This document shows positions 34,266-45,455 of a stretch of DNA of 64,000 nt, in pieces. The translations under genes and the position numbers were made by a program. Position 1 is the first letter of the stretch. Each line of letters opens with the position of its first letter. The stretch covers positions 2,728,001 through 2,792,000 of the forward strand of contig CADCXD010000009.1 of the NCBI GenBank assembly GCA_902806575.1. The letters run 5' to 3'. The notes below the pieces were generated by a model that saw only the letters and a list, made by a program, of their open reading frames with translations, ran no database searches and had not been told where the DNA came from. The stretch comes from Jackrogersella multiformis. Its lineage: Eukaryota > Ascomycota > Sordariomycetes > Xylariales > Hypoxylaceae.

Positions 34266-34910
34266 CTACTTACGTGCAGCAGATTCCCATCCAGAAAACC
34301 CTTCCTCAAGCTGCGTCAATGCTGATGTGACGTCGTCTCGTAGCTTCCGCAATGTTACGGCGCCATTGAAAATGATCTGCAATTGTTCGAATGTCTCTAT
34401 AGCTTCAACCCGCTCCTTGAAAAGGCAAATCATTCTATTTAACGTACTTAGAATTTCTGCATCCGCTGGCTCTATAGGTGTATAAACACCATTAGACTTA
34501 AGCGCTGCTGTGCCCAAAGCTTGCAATGATTTCTTAGCAATGTCGCTACCCCAGCGGCCTCGTGCAGTAACAACAAAGCTTGCCAGCTGCTTTCGGTCAA
34601 GTATATGGTAAGAGGCTTCGCCCCATGCACAGATTGTTTCGCCGAAACGTCGCTTGAAGCCATTTGAGGTAGTCTTGCGCTGCGAAACAAATCGGTCGAA
34701 GACATATGTCATGAGATGTTGGCTGATACCAGGTTCCCGGGGCTCGTTCATCTCATGGGATTTCTGAAGATTCTTTAGTAGTGCGAGTATGCCTGTTACA
34801 GTCTTGGTTTGACAATCTGGGCATCGCTTACTAGCATCCCGGGGGACATAAGCCAGATTGGCGCCAATACGTGATTTTGGCAGCTCATGACCACAACTAA
34901 AAGTCGACAT
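34266..34910 (-). CDS. Small unknown protein with N-terminal CGH...CPDC zinc-like motif
   Basis: Open frame of 214 codons from ATG 34910. Near the N-terminus a C-x-H (SCGHE) is followed about 25 residues later by CPDC, a plausible zinc-binding arrangement. The remainder is helical, with a heptad-like C-terminal region. I do not recognise a family. A good donor (GTAAGT) lies at the very end of the frame, within codons 213-214, so a short second exon is possible; AG-acceptors near 34206 would add only a few residues before a stop. The gene stands alone in AT-rich DNA, between the dehydrogenase and the aldolase, which fits a lineage-specific gene. It could be spurious, but the length and typical coding composition argue for a real gene. 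Confidence 0.5.
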   Translation of the reverse strand: MSTFSCGHELPKSRIGANLAYVPRDASKRCPDCQTKTVTGILALLKNLQKSHEMNEPREPGISQHLMTYVFDRFVSQRKTTSNGFKRRFGETICAWGEASYHILDRKQLASFVVTARGRWGSDIAKKSLQALGTAALKSNGVYTPIEPADAEILSTLNRMICLFKERVEAIETFEQLQIIFNGAVTLRKLRDDVTSALTQLEEGFSGWESAARK

Positions 34911-36048
34911 TTTGTCAACTTTGGTTGCTAAGATGGATGTACGAGTATTTAGGATGTAAAAATGCCAGCTTTCCTAAGCGGGATATGCACTATTTTAGGT
35001 TATGGTATATCGATGTTTTGTAAATTGTCTTTGTTCTGAATCACACGTTATGTTCTTAACATGTTCCACCATTTTCTTTATTAGTAAAAGAATCTTCTTT
35101 AAAAGTGATGCATGTGATTTATCATAATGACATTGTTTAAACATAAAGAGTCAAGTCTGGTTATAATTCATGAATAACTCATTATAGCTAATGGTAGTTT
35201 AATACCCGGCATTAGTTTTTGAAATGGTCAGTCAACATCTTATCATAAATACCTACGTACAGTTTAACTTGTCTCATTTTGGTCTTATTTTCATACCGAA
35301 ATTATAACTCACCCCCACCCCTTCAGCCCCTTTAGCCGCCGTACAAAGAACTTATAACAAAGCCGCCGGCCTTACAATTTTATTTATTTTATTTATGTAT
35401 AGATAAAGAAGCACATAATAAACTAGAAGTAACTAATAAATATTAACTTCAGTCATAGATTAGATTGGAAAGGTCTCATTCTCCATACTTTATTCAAAAT
35501 GTTTTATAATGTACTTAATACTCTGTAACTAAATAAAGCAACTTCAAAACTTAAGATAATCAGAGGTAACATAACAAGAAAATTGTAACAGCCGATGTTG
35601 TCAGAAAACTACTACTATACACCAACAATGAATGAAAAGGGGCCGATCATTTGACATAAAATACAGTAATATACAGATGTATTAGGCCGATTTACATATT
35701 TGTGTCACTTCTGATTGATACTTCTGCCCACGCAATGGTGACAACCAATAGTAAAGAGTCAAACAAACCAACGACCCAAATGAAGCAGGTTTCTGGCATG
35801 TTGGTTCTTCTGCAGCTTATATGTGACTCAGCTGACGTACGTAGGTGCTTTAAGAGATGTTTTGACATATATGTGAGTAACTGATCGTAATGATATCCAA
35901 TTAACAACCGGCATTATGTGTGATTGTAGGTACCATCAACTTGTTGAATTAGTATTTAAAGTCTCAGATATCATGGTTAGAAATCTCCAACCTAAACACG
36001 CACACCCAGTTTATCTTTCCAATTAATATTACCATATTTCTCAGAACC
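34911..36048. other. AT-rich intergenic region
   Basis: No gene supported; paired 60-71-codon frames at 35692-35907 lie on opposite strands and have no motif. Contains TTTTATTTAT repeats near 35378-35400. Confidence 0.5.
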
Positions 36049-37155
36049 ATGGATCCAACAATTGTTTGTGATATCGGCCTAGCGAATGGCACGGCATGGG
36101 CTACACCTGGTCAGGCAGCATACGACTTGCGCTCGGATTACGTTACAACACCCAACACAGCGATGCTCCGATCCATCATACGCACAACCTTGCTTGACGA
36201 CGTCATGATGGAAGACCCCACTACAAACTCCTTACAGGTCTTCATGGCAGAACTTACCGGCCACGAGGATTCTCTCCTCGTTCTGTCTGGGACAATGGGA
36301 AACCAAGTTGCTCTACGGACCGCACTACTATCCCCACCATACAGCATCCTTTGCGATAGCCGAAGTCATATCAAGCAGATGGAAGCGGGAGGGGCGGCCA
36401 CGCTTTGCGGAGCCCTCGTGGAAGGAGTCACACCATCAAATGGTCATCATCTTACTCTCGAGGACGTCAAGGAGCACGCAACTCTTCGAGACGATGTGTA
36501 TGACTGCCCGACACGGGTCATCAGCCTAGAGAATACACTATCAGGAACCATCATACCTCTCGAAGACGTTCGTGCAATCGCCAATTGGGCACACAGCCTG
36601 AATCCACCCATACACATGCATTGGGACGGTGCTCGTCTCTGGGAAGCTGTGACTGCCGGAGCAGGAAGTCTAAGGGAATATGCATCTTGCTTCGATAGCC
36701 TGTCTCTCTGCTTCACGAAGGGACTGGGAGCACCGCTAGGATCAATCGTCATTGGCAACAAGCCCTTCATTAAACGCGCTCGATTGATTCGCAAGCTCCT
36801 TGGTGGAGGGCTTCGACAGACTGGCATCATTGCCGGCCCTGCGAGGGTTGCAGTTGAGCGGGTATTTCTGTGTGGACTCCTTCGCAAGGCCCAGGAGACC
36901 GCTACATTGATCTCCGACGCCTGGGTCAACCTAGGTGGCAAATTACAGTACCCTACAGAGACCAACATGGTTTGGTTAGATCTAGAAGAAGCTCGAATTG
37001 ATAAGGAGGCTTTTGCCGACATGGCCGAGAAAGTAGGGCTAAAGACGATGCGGGGCCGCTTGCAAGGACGACTAGTATTCCACTATCAGATTTGTGACCG
37101 CGCTTTAGCATCCTTGGATTCCTTGTTTCACACAGTACTTTGGGGAGAAGCGTAA
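36049..37155 (+). CDS. Threonine aldolase / beta-eliminating lyase-fold PLP enzyme
   Basis: Intronless frame of 368 aa. It opens with YDLRSDYVTTPNTAML, the family start motif, then DVMMEDPTTNSLQ. It continues with LLVLSGTMGNQVALR, ISLENTLSGTI, IHMHWDGARLWEA (the Asp that pairs with the pyridine nitrogen lies in HWDGAR) and CFTKGLGAPLGS, where K224 is the PLP Schiff-base lysine. Enzymes of this clade cleave threonine or allo-threonine to glycine and acetaldehyde; some fungal members act as alanine racemases in cyclic peptide pathways (ToxG type), so the specificity is open. No peptide synthetase neighbours are present, which favours an amino acid role. Confidence 0.92.
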   Translation: MDPTIVCDIGLANGTAWATPGQAAYDLRSDYVTTPNTAMLRSIIRTTLLDDVMMEDPTTNSLQVFMAELTGHEDSLLVLSGTMGNQVALRTALLSPPYSILCDSRSHIKQMEAGGAATLCGALVEGVTPSNGHHLTLEDVKEHATLRDDVYDCPTRVISLENTLSGTIIPLEDVRAIANWAHSLNPPIHMHWDGARLWEAVTAGAGSLREYASCFDSLSLCFTKGLGAPLGSIVIGNKPFIKRARLIRKLLGGGLRQTGIIAGPARVAVERVFLCGLLRKAQETATLISDAWVNLGGKLQYPTETNMVWLDLEEARIDKEAFADMAEKVGLKTMRGRLQGRLVFHYQICDRALASLDSLFHTVLWGEA

Positions 37156-38366
37156 CGCTCAAATTAAGACTCAATGATATAAATGCCAGTCGAATAACTG
37201 ATGTGATTTTATGATAGTCTAAGAGTACCTAACCTAAGTAGTTTCCGAGGAATACATAAATGTGTTTTTACTGTTGTTAGTTTAAAAAGATGTTTCGTTA
37301 TGATTATAGGTATATGCTGCTGTGTTCCTATGCCAATATCGTTTTCCGTTTCAGTATATGCCCGTCTTCGGGGACTCGGAGTCATCCTCGGCAGTAAACC
37401 TCAGTCGCACCTTCCCCGAAGTTTCTCATACTGGTGGGTCCCCGTCTCCGCAAGGCGGGATTTCCCCTTTGGGAGTATTAGTTTACTCTGATTGGTTAGT
37501 GTTACGATAGGCTTCGGGATGGCTGCGGAAGCACCTGCGCTTAGCGACCACCCGGTAACAGTAGGTTATATTATAAATCACTAAGGGACCTTCCTATGAT
37601 CGTATCCATCTACCTAGTGAGTCTTCATATTTTTAATTATATATATACAAATTTGATTATTGCACATACCTCATAAATAGATATCCTGCGAAGGATATTT
37701 CATCTTCACCGATATTCACCAATACAGTTAGCTCCCTCCTATCGCAAAGAAAAGTTATTCCATGAATAACCTGTAACCAGCCAAGTCGCAATGGTGCCAA
37801 GACCAATCACGATATAACATACCACTTCAATTTGTAACAACCTACAACATACAAGACTCAACGAAGGTGACGCATGTAAGTTTTAATATTATCAAAAAAT
37901 CACTTAACCTAGGTAGTTGAAAACCTCGCAATCTCTGAGATCTAGGTGTTCCGCGACGATTTGACGATTTGGCGATTCGGCCCCGGATTTGTTCGCCGTA
38001 GACATCATTATTCGGACTGTATTAAGTTATCTTAGGGCATATCCTAGGATGACGTCTTCGTAACCACGTTCAAGACAACTTCGTCTAACCCATGTCGTAT
38101 GTATTGTGGTAATTATTATTATACAAAGATGTCAAATTCATACCAGGATCGGGTTGAACAGTACTTTGCGTAAAAGAATATAAAAATATATTTACACGAA
38201 ATATTCCATGTATGGGAATCTCGGAGATGTATTCTCCTAAACTTTATACAGTCCTCACATCCTCGGGCTTTAACTAACGCTCTTTCCCTTTAAAATATCA
38301 TATCTATATACACGTATATTTCATCATCATATGTCTATATAACGCCTTACATTTCTAATGAACGTT
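37156..38366. other. Intergenic with a GC-rich patch
   Basis: No gene called. A GC-rich island at about 37345-37560 (with GGGTCCCCGTCTCCGC and GGCGGGATTTCCCC) stands out from AT-rich flanks; two overlapping open frames over it look like chance consequences of composition. Second copy of the 23-bp repeat at 37682-37704. CCTAGG copy near 37907. Confidence 0.5.
37682..37704. repeat. 23-bp dispersed repeat, copy 2 of 2 in the window
   Basis: Matches 28655-28677 at 21 of 23 positions, same orientation. Lies just past the GC-rich island of this intergenic region. Confidence 0.45.
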
Positions 38367-39596
38367 TTAGACACTCTGCCATTGTATTTGCAACGTCGTT
38401 GCATGTGAGCCCTTCGCAGAATACACAGTACCCTGAGTAGAGCCACTGGGAACCGAATCAGCATACCAGTCATTGCCAGCAGAGTTTGCTAGATTTGTTC
38501 CGCTTGCAGCGAAGACGTTGGCATTAGCACTAGTAGTACTGGCGGCGCAGGTCAACGAGCCACCTGAAACGGAACAATACCCCTTGCTAGATTTGAGTGT
38601 GAATCCACTCCCGGAAGAGGTAGCCGTGAACGTTGCACAGGTTCCAGATGTATACCAGGCACCGCCGCTAATGATACAGCCTTTCGTAGATCCACCAACT
38701 ACGGCATTCAAGTAACCCTTGCCCGAGAATGTCCCTGTCGCCGTTGGTGAAGACCCACCCGACGTCGTGGTTGTCGGCGAGGAAGTAGTGGTAGTGGTCG
38801 ACCCACCGCCATTCTTTGGGAGATACTTGACCCCCGTGCTAGGACAGCCGCCACTGTCGCTGTTGTCGGGGCTCGCTGGTACGAACTGGCCATTGGTGAC
38901 CGATCCATAGACGTTGTAATAGTAATAAACCTGCTCAATGGCACCCCCGCTGCAACCGATGTACACGGTCTCGCCGTTATGGTTTTTAGACAGCGCGGCC
39001 TGGATGTCAGAGAGCTTGTAAGTCGTGCTTGAGCTTGGAGTGATGCCTGCGTCTGCGAGCCATTTGTATGTTGGAAGGGACTTGAATAGGCTGACTGTCG
39101 TGTTAAAATAGTAAGGGACCTCTTCGGTGGCCTGGTAGCTGGTGAAACAGCTCGGCTCGAGTGTCGAGACACATGTACCATGCTTCCCCCACTCGTGTTC
39201 CCAGAATTCTTCGCCAGTGCTGTCATTTGGAAGCCAGTATGTTTCCATATAACTAAGGAGATCGGCATTGCCAGATGATTTCAGAATATCGGATATGTTT
39301 GTGTAAGCACGGCTGCTGTCGCATGTAGCGTCATATGTGCCATCGCAGTGATCTGGCCAAAGGCCGTGGATAGTCCACGAATCGTCAGGCCCAACTGCAG
39401 GGTCTGTATCCCAAAACTGAGTCTGCAATAGTGAACCCCCTGGGTAATTGAAGCAGCAGGTATCGGCGACTTTGGTAGTGTTATGGCATGATAACTCTGT
39501 CGCACTCGTACATTGTTTGGGAGCACCGCCTAGGGCTGACTGGGCTAGACACAGCACAGTCAGGGATCCGGCGGTCAACATGCGAATGAATGTCAT
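38367..39596 (-). CDS. Secreted ribonuclease T2 with C-terminal extension
   Basis: Intronless, 409 aa. A signal peptide (about residues 1-23, ending in SALGG) precedes the T2 domain. Both conserved active-site segments are intact: CAS I WTIHGLWPDHCDG (His77) and CAS II FWEHEWGKHGTC (His134, Glu135, His139). Cysteine pairs of the fold are present. After about residue 262 a Thr/Ser-rich linker leads to a glycine-rich C-terminal domain with GKGYLNAVVGGSTKGCIISG, resembling the C-terminal domain of Rny1-like fungal T2 RNases. These enzymes cleave single-stranded RNA through 2',3'-cyclic phosphate; secreted forms scavenge phosphate and nucleosides and can be cytotoxic to others. No regulator is visible beside it. 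Confidence 0.94.
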   Translation of the reverse strand: MTFIRMLTAGSLTVLCLAQSALGGAPKQCTSATELSCHNTTKVADTCCFNYPGGSLLQTQFWDTDPAVGPDDSWTIHGLWPDHCDGTYDATCDSSRAYTNISDILKSSGNADLLSYMETYWLPNDSTGEEFWEHEWGKHGTCVSTLEPSCFTSYQATEEVPYYFNTTVSLFKSLPTYKWLADAGITPSSSTTYKLSDIQAALSKNHNGETVYIGCSGGAIEQVYYYYNVYGSVTNGQFVPASPDNSDSGGCPSTGVKYLPKNGGGSTTTTTSSPTTTTSGGSSPTATGTFSGKGYLNAVVGGSTKGCIISGGAWYTSGTCATFTATSSGSGFTLKSSKGYCSVSGGSLTCAASTTSANANVFAASGTNLANSAGNDWYADSVPSGSTQGTVYSAKGSHATTLQIQWQSV

Positions 39597-40559
39597 ATTG
39601 TATGAATATGTAGTGTCTCCATTGCTGGTCAGTATTGAAGGGGATTGGCAGCTTCATTTAACGTTTTTCGTTGTCTTTTAGAGTGTAGGTCAGGAGAGAC
39701 GCGCTCGTTAACATGTGAACAAGAAAGTAGGTATTGTGCTGCGATATTCTCCACTGATCTGCGCTATCCAGGTACGATGCAACGCTCCAGGCCAAGACAC
39801 CTTCTTCTTCAGGCAAATAGTGAACATTCTCCGCGCTAGTACTTATCGAATCATGTGTTAGAGATGGCTATCCTGCGTTCTATCATTCGGCCCGCAAACA
39901 TCTCAATTAGCTTACTCGTTCAATCAAAGATCTAATCAAGTTTGTCATTAAAATTGCTTGAAGTGGTAGGTCAGTATCGTTAGTTTCACATCTTACTTGC
40001 CGAACCAGGAAGCAGCTCTTAGATAAAGGGGCATGGAAGACTTCATTTCGGGTCCCAAAACTAGAAGTTTCAGAGGATTCTATGACGGAAAGATATACCT
40101 AGCGGTTACCCGCCCTAGCGTAAATCCGCGCAGCTATAGCGTCTTCCACTCTTAGCACCAATATTAACTCGATAGATACGAACGTGTCAGCATTTCACCC
40201 CAAACATAATTGTCTTACTCAAAAGGCCAGGTTCCAGCCAGTGCACGTGGTAGAAGAATAGGTAATATATTGGATGGGTATATCGCCGCGAATGGTAGAG
40301 GGAACAGAAACGTGCTAACATGATATGGTCACACTACAATAAATGACAAGCACCACAATACAACCGAATGATGCGGTCCATGACTGTGGCAAGTCAGTAT
40401 GTTGTTCAATGAGTTGATGAACCTTTTCCTCCTCGAGTCGTCGTTGAACAATGGATATTTACCTGATCATTTGACTGCTATGTATGCAACACAAGTCACA
40501 AATGCATATTCATTGAAGACTTGAAGTTCTTCTTGCAAGACCCCGAGCACTCAGCACAC
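39597..40559. other. Intergenic, promoter of the RNase T2 gene
   Basis: No gene supported between the RNase T2 start and the following minus-strand gene end. Nothing notable seen. Confidence 0.5.
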
Positions 40560-41710
40560 TCAATGAGGGTATTTCCAAGCTAGCCAAGCTATGACTAATT
40601 GGAACACACCCACGACTACCCCGAGAAAACCAAATAGAGCTGTCAGGAACAGGCCGACGATGGCTACTGTCAGCGCGTTCCTCTCTGAGGTATGTCTTTC
40701 GAACCAAGAGACTAGAGTGTTGTTCGGGGGTGGGCGCTTTGTGAGATCTTGAAGTTTTCCTAGCCGTCTGCCCCAGTACTTAAAGGTGAAGTCAGACGGG
40801 ATAGGTCGAACATATTCCACCCATAGCAGTTCTTTATCAAGGTTCTGTGCCCGAAGACATTTCTTCAGGAGGGATATGGATCGCTTGTTTCCCGAATTAG
40901 CAATTGGGAAGAGGATCGAGTGTATTGACAATAACGTCTCATACAGTAGTTGTGGTGGCAAGGTCTGTCTATTACGGGGTATCTTAGTTTGTTTTATATT
41001 CTAAAGGTATAGGGGGGAATGACATACACTGATAAGCTCTGCGCGAAGTCCAAATCTAGACTCATATTCCTCGAACGTCGGAGATGGGAACGCAGATACG
41101 CCACATGGTGGAATATCATAAGAGTTCGTTCCCTCGGGTTATAAAGTAGGTGCTCTAACAGGTTATCGGTGCCCCTAATTTTGACCCCATATCTTTTGAC
41201 GAGCTTCCATGCTTTGAGTGGAGTTTTCTCACCCAAAGTAACATTTGGGCAAGTGCTCTCCTGGAGAGCGGTAAAAGACTTCTCGAAGAAGTCAGCGAAA
41301 GCCTGGTCTTCGGCCCATTTTGCTCGTGGATTCTCTCCATGAAGTCCTTCTGGAAAATAGTCCTTCTCGTCGCAATCAATCATGAAGGCAACATTGACGA
41401 CGGCTCTCGAGACATGTTCCCTTTCAGCTATTGTAATGTCCCGGCCAGGAAACCATTTGCTTGTAATTTCGCTTCGACATAATTCTTGTTGGTCAAGGAG
41501 TGACCTCGCACACTCAAGCACATCAGCGTGACTCTGAAGCGCTGGAGCCTCAATCTCTATGATGTTATCATCAGTACCCCCAGGACAAATTGTTAACTGG
41601 TAAAAATCAAAATATGCTTTAAACAACGTATTTGTTTCTTGTAACTTTAAGTTAGCACCTAAAAGTTGTTCTGCAATCTTTTGCTTCTCGCTTTCATTTG
41701 GTAAGTTCAT
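40560..41710 (-). CDS. Fungal protein of unknown function with C-terminal membrane anchor
   Basis: Two exons, 41710-41030 and 40982-40560, with a 47-nt intron whose donor is GTGTAT and acceptor AACTAAG, giving 367 aa. The joined junction reads SLSIPRNRQTLPPQLLYETL, a block that recurs in a family of fungal proteins I can recognise but not name. The C-terminal end NTLVSWFERHTSERNALTV leads to one or two hydrophobic helices (VGLFLTALFGFLGVVVGVFQ), then IAWLAWKYPH at the very end, so the protein is probably anchored in a membrane by its tail. The N-terminal two-thirds is soluble and without catalytic motifs. It is divergently arranged with the trypsin-like gene (509 bp apart), which may share the promoter. 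Confidence 0.8.
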
Positions 41711-42219
41711 GCTGCATGCGATATTATCCCGATGACAAGTAGACTAGTTGTTGCAGTGGCTTCTTTACTGATAAAATAGAAAATCGGTTCCTTTTATACG
41801 TACTTAGGGATGTACTGAGCACCTATATCTCCTAACCTAAGGACGGACGTAGGTAGATAGGCTGACAGGCTGATTCCACCAAAGCCTTGCTCTGGACGGT
41901 GGGCCTAACATAGCCTAAAGACCTCATGTATGGATTTTAATTCGCTCGCTATCGGCTACTCTAGTTAGGTACGTATAAAAAGGAATACCTATTATATGTA
42001 CGGTCAGCCACTGACACCATAGTACATGTTCTGATAAGGCGTTCTCCGGCAGGCTCTAGTCTCAGCCCCAAGACCAGCAGCAGCAACACATACTTCTCCT
42101 TGACAAAAAGAAATTAGCTTCTCAATTGAATCATAGAGGCTTGTGTTTAACTGAACTTCATAAACTGATAGTCAAGAAATAATACCTCAACTTCAGTAGC
42201 GACAGCATTGCAAGGCGAC
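41711..42219. promoter_or_regulatory. Bidirectional promoter region between two divergent genes
   Basis: The 509 bp between the start of the membrane-anchored gene (minus) and the start of the trypsin-like gene (plus) must contain both promoters. CCTAAGGACGG and GGTAGATAGG motifs related to the dispersed repeats are near 41830-41862. No specific operator identified; assignment rests on geometry. Confidence 0.45.
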
Positions 42220-44599
42220 ATGGCAATAGAAATACAGTTGCCACAATCTAGTATTACGACTTTGGAAAACACCCACGCCAGTAGGGATGTAATCCTTCCA
42301 AAAAATAGGAGGCGATTATTGGAATTAAATCCTAACGTTAAGGTGGCTGATGAGCAGCCAACTATTGCTAGAATTCTACCGATTTGCAATCATGTCTCCG
42401 CGGTAGAGTCTACAAATCATGCGCTTCCTACAACCGACGTTCTAGCCGGACCAGGGAAACTGGACGTTTCGCAAGACACAATTTGTGGCAAGGAGATACC
42501 ACAGGACCCGTCTGAAACAAGCCAGAAAGCGGCAGAATCTAGAAGTAGCCATCAAAATCCATACCCGTCATTTCGTGACCCGTTACCAATCCCGCACATC
42601 TCACCCCCGATCTTTGTTTACCCGCACGAAGGATGGAGGATCACGCCAGCTCATCGCGACAGATATGGAGAAATAATCAACATTTTCCGCCAGAACACAT
42701 TAGAAGACTCGAGGCTGAGTAGTCACGCCAAATATATAGACTATGAGTTGAAATTATGCGGCTCGTCAAGAGAGTCAGCCAATCCATCTATCCTGGTCTT
42801 TTGTCGTCCCCGGGAGTTTAAGCCCCTTAAAACCTTATTGGACCAGGAGCATCTCAAAGCCCAATATCTTCAGAGGACAGCTCGAAAAGGCTTCTGGAAC
42901 TCGTTGAGGAATCAGAAACACGAGCAAGAACCATATCGACCACTATTCAAGCTATATTTCTGGCGCGCTCATAGACCTAGGATTTTACTTCAAGGGTGTA
43001 ACGTCAAAGTCCGCATTGGAAACGAAAGTGCTACAGCGTCATCAACACCTCCTTACATGTATAATCACTCGTTAACGATGTGCGGCTCCCCGGTCTGTGA
43101 TTTGCCTCGAGGTCACCGAATCTCGACTCTGAGTTGCGTCCTTGGAGTTGGCTCAGACTTCTATGGACTTACAGCTTCTCATGGTCTACGGCCTGGAACT
43201 AAGAATACCGTAGCCACGATGTACGAGAAGACGAAAGGAGTAGGCGACGAACTTACAACAAGACAGATTGGACAAGATGCAATATTATCACACAATGATA
43301 AGAATGATAGAACTGCATCGAACCCTTCCAAAGACGAAGACAATGACGCCTTGGAATTTGATGAGGATGATGATGTGTTATACGATGATTTAACCGATGA
43401 CAAAGATTCCGAGTATGATGACGAAGACGAAGAGGAACGGAATCATAGCTCCACGTCCACACCAAGTGACCAAGATGAAGCAACGGAAGGATTCATGAAA
43501 GTTCAAGAAATGAGACGAATCATATCAACAACTGACGCCGTGTATCCCCAATTAAAAACTCTCCCTGTCGATAACAAAGTACTGGATCTGGACTGGGCAC
43601 TGATTCGGCTGCGCCAGCCAAGTCAATGGCGACCAAATATGTTTTTTAACCCAAGAAATCCGCAAGCGACTTTCATATCAGGGGTAGCTCCAAAGCTTCC
43701 TGCCAGAGAACGACTCGTTCTTATTATTTTGTCGTCTGGGGCGATCAAACGCGGTACTATTCAGCCATCAATAGCCTTCCTGGGAAGTATCAATGGTAAC
43801 ATACCTTCCAATGTATGGACCGTCATCTTGGCCAAAAACGAAGGTGGGTTAGTATGCTCTGGCTATGAGTCCTCCGCTTACACTCTCATAGAATTGACCT
43901 ACGGTGATTCGGGTTCCATAGTTGTTGATAGACTGACATCAACTATGTATGGGCATGTAATCGGGTTGAACCCAATGGGAGAAGTCTACGTCAGCCCACT
44001 GATATCAACATTGGAGCAAATCAGAGCTTTCTTCCCACAATCTGAGGTCTCGTTTCCTGATCCGAAAGGGTTAATGGCAAGATTAGCTACCGGGTACTTG
44101 AAAACATACGACTACGTGAAATCACGGCTCCAACTATATTATCTACACGAGTTCATCATGCGATATTATGAGAATTTAAATGCTTCATCGTATAAACTCA
44201 TGTTAGAGATCGGGCCAGCTACATCAGGGTTACGTCAGTTACATGAACTTCGTCCTAAAATAGATACGGTAGTGTTCAACCAATGGGAAAAGGTATGTAT
44301 CTCCTCCATTATTCGCTGAAGTGCTTCTTGGAAATGGATTTTCCCGTCACTGACAGTACAAAAAGGAGAAATTCAAGAACTTACTGGACGCGATTATTCT
44401 GAGGAATCGAAGAGGAAAACTAATGGAATCGCCAAGGAACCCATCCAACACGAACCGATCTCAACTGAAAGAGTATATCCGAGGAGCTGAACCTGACCAT
44501 CTTAATCCGAAATCCGTCACAATTGGTATTCATCTTGCATTACATATCCTCAAGCGAGACGGCCATTTGGAACCTCCCTCAGTCTCCCATCTTCGCTAG
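42220..44599 (+). CDS. Large fungal protein with trypsin-like serine protease domain
   Basis: Two exons, 42220-44292 and 44357-44599 (intron GTATGT...CTGACAG), 771 aa. The first in-frame ATG is at 42220 (MAIEIQLPQSS). A chymotrypsin-fold triad is visible in order: His321 in YGLTASHGLRPG, Asp458 in LDLDWALIRL and Ser564 in TYGDSGSIVVD, with a GHVIGLNPMGEVYV strand behind the serine. Between His and Asp lies an insert of about 100 residues very rich in Asp and Glu. The N-terminal 300 residues show no known domain, and the C-terminal 150 residues are helical. Trypsin-like domains of this kind occur in fungal accessory proteins, including N-terminal effector domains of NLR-type sensors; here no nucleotide-binding domain follows. 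No signal peptide is seen, so it should be intracellular. The protease call is from the triad, not from a family search. Confidence 0.75.
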
Positions 44600-45455
44600 A
44601 CTGATATTCAAAACGATCTCCTCATGATATGGGTTAGGTACGATTGAGGAAAGGCGGGAAGGATAGGGGCTACGCGGAACCCGCCGACCGTGCCCCGGCT
44701 GCGCTAAGTGAGGATCGGTCCAGTCCCGAGGCACTACTCGAGTCACGCAGACGCTTATAATTCCCAAGTCGGACGCCCCGTAAGCCAGTTTAGCATTAAA
44801 ATAATTCCGCGATAAAGCCTAACCGTGCATTGGGAACAGGTGCCCCTTTCCCGGCAAGATTGGCCCCCGTTTGCACGCGGGGCGAGAAAAAGGCACCAGC
44901 ATAGTGGTAGAGCCCGCGTTTTGAACAAAACGGATTCAATTAGTTTTGGACTACATCTCCGCCTCCTCTTAGCCCGTACCAACTCGACCGGTCGTTTCCC
45001 GGTATACGACATAGGAAAAACGAGAGATAGCACAGCGGGGTAATAACCGCCAACGCGAGGCCATTCTCGTTGTAGTTTCGGTCGTCTAGCCATACTAGAG
45101 AAAAGAAAACAACATCTTCTCTGAGTACTACTCTCTCATGAGCAGTGTGCCATCCCTTGTGATTACAAAAACAGATAACAGTCCAAGTGCCAGTTTTATG
45201 TGCGCAAGAGGTAGGATGAATAAATATATGTACAAGAATAGGTAAGGGGCTGCTTCAGATGGTACAAAATAGACTTCGTCAAACACAATTTGGTGTATTG
45301 TGCTTGAGTATAGCGTCGGCTAAGACACGCCAGCACTCATGAAATGGTGAAATAGAAATGGGGAATAATATCATGGTCCCAGACTCCTGCGCTTGTCCAC
45401 GGCCGGTAGAAGGAAATTCGTGACGAGTTTTGGGGGGTATCGTTCTGCCCAGGTC
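44600..45455. other. Intergenic region with GC-rich segment of unclear origin
   Basis: The segment 44645-44910 has higher GC than its surroundings and reads open on both strands for 62-112 codons (44579-44767 minus, 44755-45093 minus, 44825-45043 plus) without any recognisable family, so I call no gene. A tRNA D-arm-like string (ATAGTGGTAGAGC) near 44900 does not extend to a cloverleaf. The last part is the 3' flank of the Rho3 gene. Confidence 0.45.

Noticed and set aside
44755..45093. 112-codon minus-strand frame and a tRNA-like string near 44900
   Set aside because: The protein has no motif. The ATAGTGGTAGAGC string resembles a D arm, but no acceptor or T arm can be paired around it.
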